Shown here piece by piece: positions 5,812-7,562 of a stretch of 7,562 nt of DNA. A program made the translations under genes and the position numbers. Origin of the DNA: Parcubacteria group bacterium GW2011_GWB1_44_7 (GTDB lineage Bacteria; Patescibacteria; Paceibacteria; UBA9973; DSPV01); assembly GCA_000999175.1 (NCBI GenBank), contig LCJJ01000018.1, positions 1 to 7,562 of the forward strand. The letters are read 5' to 3'. Numbering within the stretch: position 1 is the first letter of the stretch; each line of letters begins with the position of its first letter. Below the pieces are notes generated by a model, which was given only the letters and a program-made list of their open reading frames with translations, was not told where the DNA came from and ran no database searches.

Positions 5812-5866
5812 CACGAAATCCATCAACATTTTTGACTTACGAAAAAATATTTAGATTCCCTGAAGA

Positions 5867-5917
5867 GGAGGTGAGACAGACAGCGTGTCGTGAACACCCG
5901 TGAAATCGTCTCACTCC
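5867..5917 (+). repeat. Array unit HP11
   Basis: Stem GTGAGAC/GTCTCAC (7 bp), extended by three pairs past a bulged G. The 30-nt loop (5878-5907) starts A, has TCGTGAACAC from 5888 and ends ATC. Confidence 0.82.
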
Positions 5918-5925
5918 ATTGAAGC

Positions 5926-5969
5926 GGTTGCCATGAGGCATCTCGCTAACACTCCAACATTCGGCAACC
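5926..5969 (+). repeat. Array unit HP12
   Basis: Perfect 7-bp stem GGTTGCC/GGCAACC. The 30-nt loop (5933-5962) starts A, has TCGCTAACAC from 5943 and ends TTC. Confidence 0.83.
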
Positions 5970-5981
5970 ACTCAAATTTTT

Positions 5982-6035
5982 GCGGCGGAAGACAGCGCGC
6001 ACCTCGCAGATACTTTTATTCTCGTCTCCCGCCGC
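5982..6035 (+). repeat. Array unit HP13
   Basis: Arms GCGGCGGAAGAC and GTCTCCCGCCGC pair at 11 of 12 positions. The 30-nt loop (5994-6023) starts A, has TCGCAGATAC from 6004 and ends CTC. The right arm runs into the GC palindrome at 6034-6055. Confidence 0.85.
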
Positions 6036-6055
6036 CTGCCTGCCGGCAGGCAGGC
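6034..6055. repeat. Perfect 22-nt GC palindrome (CCTGCC/GGCAGG type)
   Basis: GCCTGCCTGCC followed directly by its own reverse complement. It is a compact relative of the repeat at 1415-1481 and resembles the dispersed intergenic palindromes of CPR genomes. It sits between HP13 and HP14, touching the HP13 right arm. Confidence 0.7.
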
Positions 6056-6064
6056 AAAAGCAGA

Positions 6065-6127
6065 AGTGAGGGCGAAAAACAACTGCAACATCGAAAACCA
6101 TCTTTGACATCATTTTCCACCCTCACT
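6065..6127 (+). repeat. Array unit HP14 (degenerate)
   Basis: Outer stem AGTGAGGG/CCCTCACT (8 bp), a small internal loop, then GAAAA/TTTTC, leaving a 34-nt loop (6079-6112). The motif TCGAAAACCA starts at 6091 in the expected register, and CA stands at 6080-6081, but the closing C-G pair and the terminal TC are lost. Confidence 0.6.
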
Positions 6128-6149
6128 AAAAAGACTAAAAAGAGCTTTG

Positions 6150-6188
6150 CCCCGCCGTAGTCCTCCTCATCGGCGGACTACGGCGGGG
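6150..6188. repeat. Strong 14-bp palindrome between HP14 and HP15
   Basis: CCCCGCCGTAGTCC pairs perfectly with GGACTACGGCGGGG around an 11-nt loop. No T-run adjoins it on either strand. It may be a dispersed intergenic palindrome or one of the inter-unit hairpins. Confidence 0.65.
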
Positions 6189-6190
6189 TG

Positions 6191-6236
6191 GGCGCGGCAT
6201 CAATCAACTCACAATCACACCTACAATCACCGCGCC
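6191..6236 (+). repeat. Array unit HP15 (outermost right, TCA variant)
   Basis: Perfect 7-bp stem GGCGCGG/CCGCGCC, with C6198 facing A6229 where the closing C-G pair should be. The 30-nt loop (6199-6228) starts A, has TCACAATCAC from 6209 and ends ATC. Confidence 0.68.
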
Positions 6237-6277
6237 AAACTGGAGATTATATTACATATTTTGATTATTTCGTCAAG

Positions 6278-6305
6278 TTGTAAAAACCGTCTGAAAATGT
6301 ATGAT
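6278..6305 (+). promoter_or_regulatory. Likely promoter of the right-hand toxin-antitoxin operon
   Basis: TTGTAA at 6278-6283 and TATGAT at 6300-6305, separated by 16 bp, match the housekeeping -35/-10 pattern at 4 and 5 of 6 positions. Transcription would start near 6312, about 26 nt before the antitoxin ATG. The surrounding 6237-6337 is strongly AT-rich, unlike the array next to it. Confidence 0.45.
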
Positions 6306-6331
6306 GATGTCATATTAATTTATCATTATAC
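6299..6331. promoter_or_regulatory. Inverted repeat over the promoter (candidate autorepression operator)
   Basis: GTATGATGA and TCATTATAC are inverted repeats matching at 8 of 9 positions, separated by 15 bp. They cover the -10 box and the predicted start of transcription. Ribbon-helix-helix antitoxins such as the product of the next gene normally repress their own operon at this kind of site. Confidence 0.4.
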
Positions 6332-6337
6332 ATTTCT

Positions 6338-6544
6338 ATGACCACCATATCAGTTCCCCTCCCACCCAATTTGGAGAATTTCATTAATCAACAGGTTAAA
6401 GCAGGCAAGGCGCCAAATAAAGCCGAGGTTGTTCGTCGTGCCATCATGAGACTTTCCGAAGCGGAAGCGGTCAATGCTGTCTTAAACGCCCAAAATGAAC
6501 CGACACTGAAAGGTGATTTACGGAGATTGATGAAAAAAATCTAA
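6338..6544 (+). CDS. ParD-like ribbon-helix-helix antitoxin
   Basis: A 68-residue antitoxin. The N-terminus TISVPLPPNLENFINQQV (about 3-20) has the beta strand and first helix of a ribbon-helix-helix DNA-binding fold. The second helix follows at about 27-40 (NKAEVVRRAIMRLS). The C-terminal part (about 44-68, ending LKGDLRRLMKKI) is the usual toxin-wrapping helix with a ParD-like ending. It would dimerise on the inverted repeat upstream and bind the toxin encoded 11 nt downstream. The ATG has no Shine-Dalgarno site, like most genes here. It could equally be named a CopG- or RelB-like antitoxin, since the exact subfamily is not clear from sequence alone. Confidence 0.83.
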   Translation: MTTISVPLPPNLENFINQQVKAGKAPNKAEVVRRAIMRLSEAEAVNAVLNAQNEPTLKGDLRRLMKKI

Positions 6545-6555
6545 CGTTTATTACA

Positions 6556-6816
6556 ATGATACGCATTGGCTTCAAGCCTTCGTTTGTAAGACAGCTAAAA
6601 AATCTGGAGCAATCTCTCAAAGACGAAGTTCTAGAAAAAATTGAGTTATTTAAAGATAGAAGTAACCACACCCAACTCAAGGTTCACAAATTACATGGAT
6701 CGCTCGCGGATGCGTGGAGTTTTTCAGTGAACTACAAAATCAGAATCGTGTTTGCGTATGAAGGTAAAAATGAGGCAGTATTGCTCGCCATCGGCGACCA
6801 CGACATATACAAATAG
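6556..6816 (+). CDS. RelE/ParE-superfamily toxin (YafQ-like)
   Basis: An 86-residue toxin of the RelE/ParE fold. It opens with the strand IRIGFKPSFVRQLKNL, followed by the helical pair to about residue 33. It then has LKVHKLHGSLADAWSFSV (41-58), in the pattern LKxHKLxGxL...S.xV of YafQ/RelE-type mRNA interferases. R63 lies in the KIRIVF strand, and the end GDHDIY (80-85) provides H82 and Y85 at the positions where YafQ-like RNases have a catalytic histidine. A ribosome-dependent mRNA cleavage role is therefore more likely than gyrase inhibition, but this is inference. It is translated just after the antitoxin (11 nt gap) and converges with glyS with 6 nt between stop codons. Confidence 0.83.
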   Translation: MIRIGFKPSFVRQLKNLEQSLKDEVLEKIELFKDRSNHTQLKVHKLHGSLADAWSFSVNYKIRIVFAYEGKNEAVLLAIGDHDIYK

Positions 6817-6822
6817 GCAACA

Positions 6823-7562
6823 TTAAGTCCGTTCAGTTAAATACGCGGCGAGTTCTTTTATTGCCACTCTCTCCTGCTTCCCTGTATCCCTATCGCGGAC
6901 GGTAACATCATTCTTCTCAAGCGAGTCAAAGTCCACCGTGACGCAAAACGGCGAGCCGATTTCATCTTGGCGGCGGTAGCGTTTGCCGATGTTGCCGTTG
7001 TCGTCAAACTCCACTGAGTCAATTTCCTTTTTAAGCATTTGGTAAATCTCTCGCGCCTTCTCCACTAATTTTGGTTTGTTTTTCAAAAGAGGAAATACCG
7101 CGACTTTAACTGGCGCGATTTTTGGAGGAAGTTTAAGGAAAGTTCTTTTGTCTCCACCCATCTCGTCCTCGGTGTAGGCGGAAGACAAAACAGCCAAAAC
7201 AAGCCGGCCAACGCCAAATGACGGTTCAATGACATGAGGAATAAATTTTGTTTTGGATTCTTCATCCAAATACTCAAGCGACACACCGGAGTTTTTTTGA
7301 TGTGCCGATAAATCAAAGTCGGTGCGATACGCAAGTCCGGATAGCTCTTTGCGGCCAAACGGATAATCAAATTCAAAATCAATGGTGCGTTTGGAGTAGT
7401 GGGCGCGTTCATTGTCCGGCACTTCCAATTCATGAACGCTTTTGGGAGACAAACCGAGAGAATTAAAAAATCTTTTAGTTTGCTCGCGAAATTCCTCAAA
7501 CGATTTCTCCCATTCGCTCGGACGGACAAAATACTCTATTTCCATCTGTTCAAACTCTCTTG
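6823..7562 (-). CDS. glyS: Glycyl-tRNA synthetase (single-chain type), C-terminal part, runs off right edge
   Basis: Charges tRNA-Gly (class II synthetase of the dimeric, single-polypeptide type found in archaea, eukaryotes and many bacteria). The last 245 residues are visible. An ATG at 7543-7545 is not the start: the frame stays open to the edge and encodes REFEQMEIEYFV, the family's internal F.REFEQ.E.E.F motif. Then come the glycine-specific ERAHYSKRTIDFEFDYPFG and YRTDFDLSAH stretches, class II motif 3 as EPSFGVGRL, and the anticodon-binding domain (from about APVKVAVFPLL) with GKRYRRQDEIGSPFCVTVDF and TVRDRDTGKQ. All key residues appear intact. No clear intrinsic terminator lies between it and the convergent toxin gene. 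Confidence 0.95.
   Translation of the reverse strand, partial: REFEQMEIEYFVRPSEWEKSFEEFREQTKRFFNSLGLSPKSVHELEVPDNERAHYSKRTIDFEFDYPFGRKELSGLAYRTDFDLSAHQKNSGVSLEYLDEESKTKFIPHVIEPSFGVGRLVLAVLSSAYTEDEMGGDKRTFLKLPPKIAPVKVAVFPLLKNKPKLVEKAREIYQMLKKEIDSVEFDDNGNIGKRYRRQDEIGSPFCVTVDFDSLEKNDVTVRDRDTGKQERVAIKELAAYLTERT

Larger units (their letters stand above)
5541..6236 (+). repeat. Right half of the 30-nt-loop hairpin array (units HP7-HP15)
   Basis: Nine further units of the same design fill the non-coding DNA upstream of the transposase-like gene. The TC of the loop motif starts at 5562, 5634, 5736, 5784, 5888, 5943, 6004, 6091 and 6209. All keep CA at the left loop edge and TC at loop positions 11-12. 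Seven of nine have TCG there followed by a CAAACA-like run, as does HP14 with a longer loop; HP10 and HP15 have TCA. Stems are all different in sequence. The units are packed more closely (48-118 nt) than on the left, and short-loop hairpins separate only some (5595-5607, 5663-5679, 6034-6055, 6150-6188). Motif orientation is the same as in the left half, so the gene sits inside one array rather than between inverted ends. Open frames here show no protein-like sequence. Confidence 0.84.

Noticed and set aside
5477..5854. 125-codon plus-strand open frame upstream of the transposase-like gene
   Set aside because: It runs through four hairpin units, has no family resemblance and no ribosome-binding site, and its frame is open only by chance.
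3328..6236. CRISPR array
   Set aside because: There are no near-identical direct repeats separated by unique spacers of constant size. The conserved part is only about 10 nt within a loop, and spacing between units is irregular.
3328..6236. Integron attC sites or an integron
   Set aside because: The units are co-oriented palindromic structures, but I see no RYYYAAC/GTTRRRY core boxes and no tyrosine integrase, and no cassette genes lie between units.
3264..6337. tRNA or other standard RNA genes in the non-coding stretches
   Set aside because: No cloverleaf, T-arm (GGTTCRANNCC) or acceptor arrangement fits any unit. The loops are too large for tRNA arms.
6823..7545. ATG at 7543-7545 as the start of a 240-residue gene
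   Set aside because: The frame is open to the window edge and upstream codons encode the conserved REFEQ part of glycyl-tRNA synthetase, so the ATG is internal.

Overview
The window looks like a chromosomal segment of a Candidate Phyla Radiation (Patescibacteria/Parcubacteria-type) bacterium. This is inferred from compact housekeeping genes, the short GC-rich CCTGCC/GGCAGG palindromes between genes that are common in those genomes, the scarcity of Shine-Dalgarno sites, and an IS110-like protein of a style I associate with that group. No rRNA or taxonomic marker is complete enough to prove it.

Left block, all on the minus strand: hicB and a frameshifted hicA (toxin-antitoxin), an M16 zinc peptidase, an AI-2E/PerM-family membrane protein, and the first 57 codons of methionyl-tRNA synthetase, which runs off the left edge. 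Spacing is tight (5 nt hicA-M16, 4 nt AI-2E-metG) except for a 205-nt gap with hairpins between the M16 and AI-2E genes.

Central island (about 3300-6236): one minus-strand gene for a 500-residue IS110/IS116-like transposase homologue, flanked on both sides by about 0.6-0.7 kb of non-coding DNA. This non-coding DNA is not random. It holds at least 15 hairpin units of one design. Each has a stem of about 6-12 bp whose sequence differs from unit to unit, closed by C-G, around a 30-nt loop (29-31 nt in three units) that starts with A, has TCG (or TCA) at loop positions 11-13 followed by a CAAACA-like stretch, and ends in TC. Six units lie downstream of the gene and nine upstream, all in the same orientation (motif on the plus strand, opposite to the gene). 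In the left half they alternate with perfect or near-perfect short-loop palindromes. I do not recognise this arrangement, and it is the main finding.

Right block: a plus-strand toxin-antitoxin pair (ParD-like ribbon-helix-helix antitoxin and RelE/ParE-superfamily toxin) behind a plausible promoter/operator, then, convergent and on the minus strand, the 3' part of glycyl-tRNA synthetase, which runs off the right edge. The island is therefore bracketed by two toxin-antitoxin modules transcribed away from it, and then by housekeeping genes.

How the pieces may work together: the conserved loop and variable but paired stems point to selection for structure, as RNA or as folded single-stranded DNA. 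The obvious partner is the IS110-like protein in the middle, whose family uses structured non-coding RNA from its flanks. That link is inference. The protein also seems to lack part of the family's acidic active site, so it may be a repurposed or non-catalytic member.
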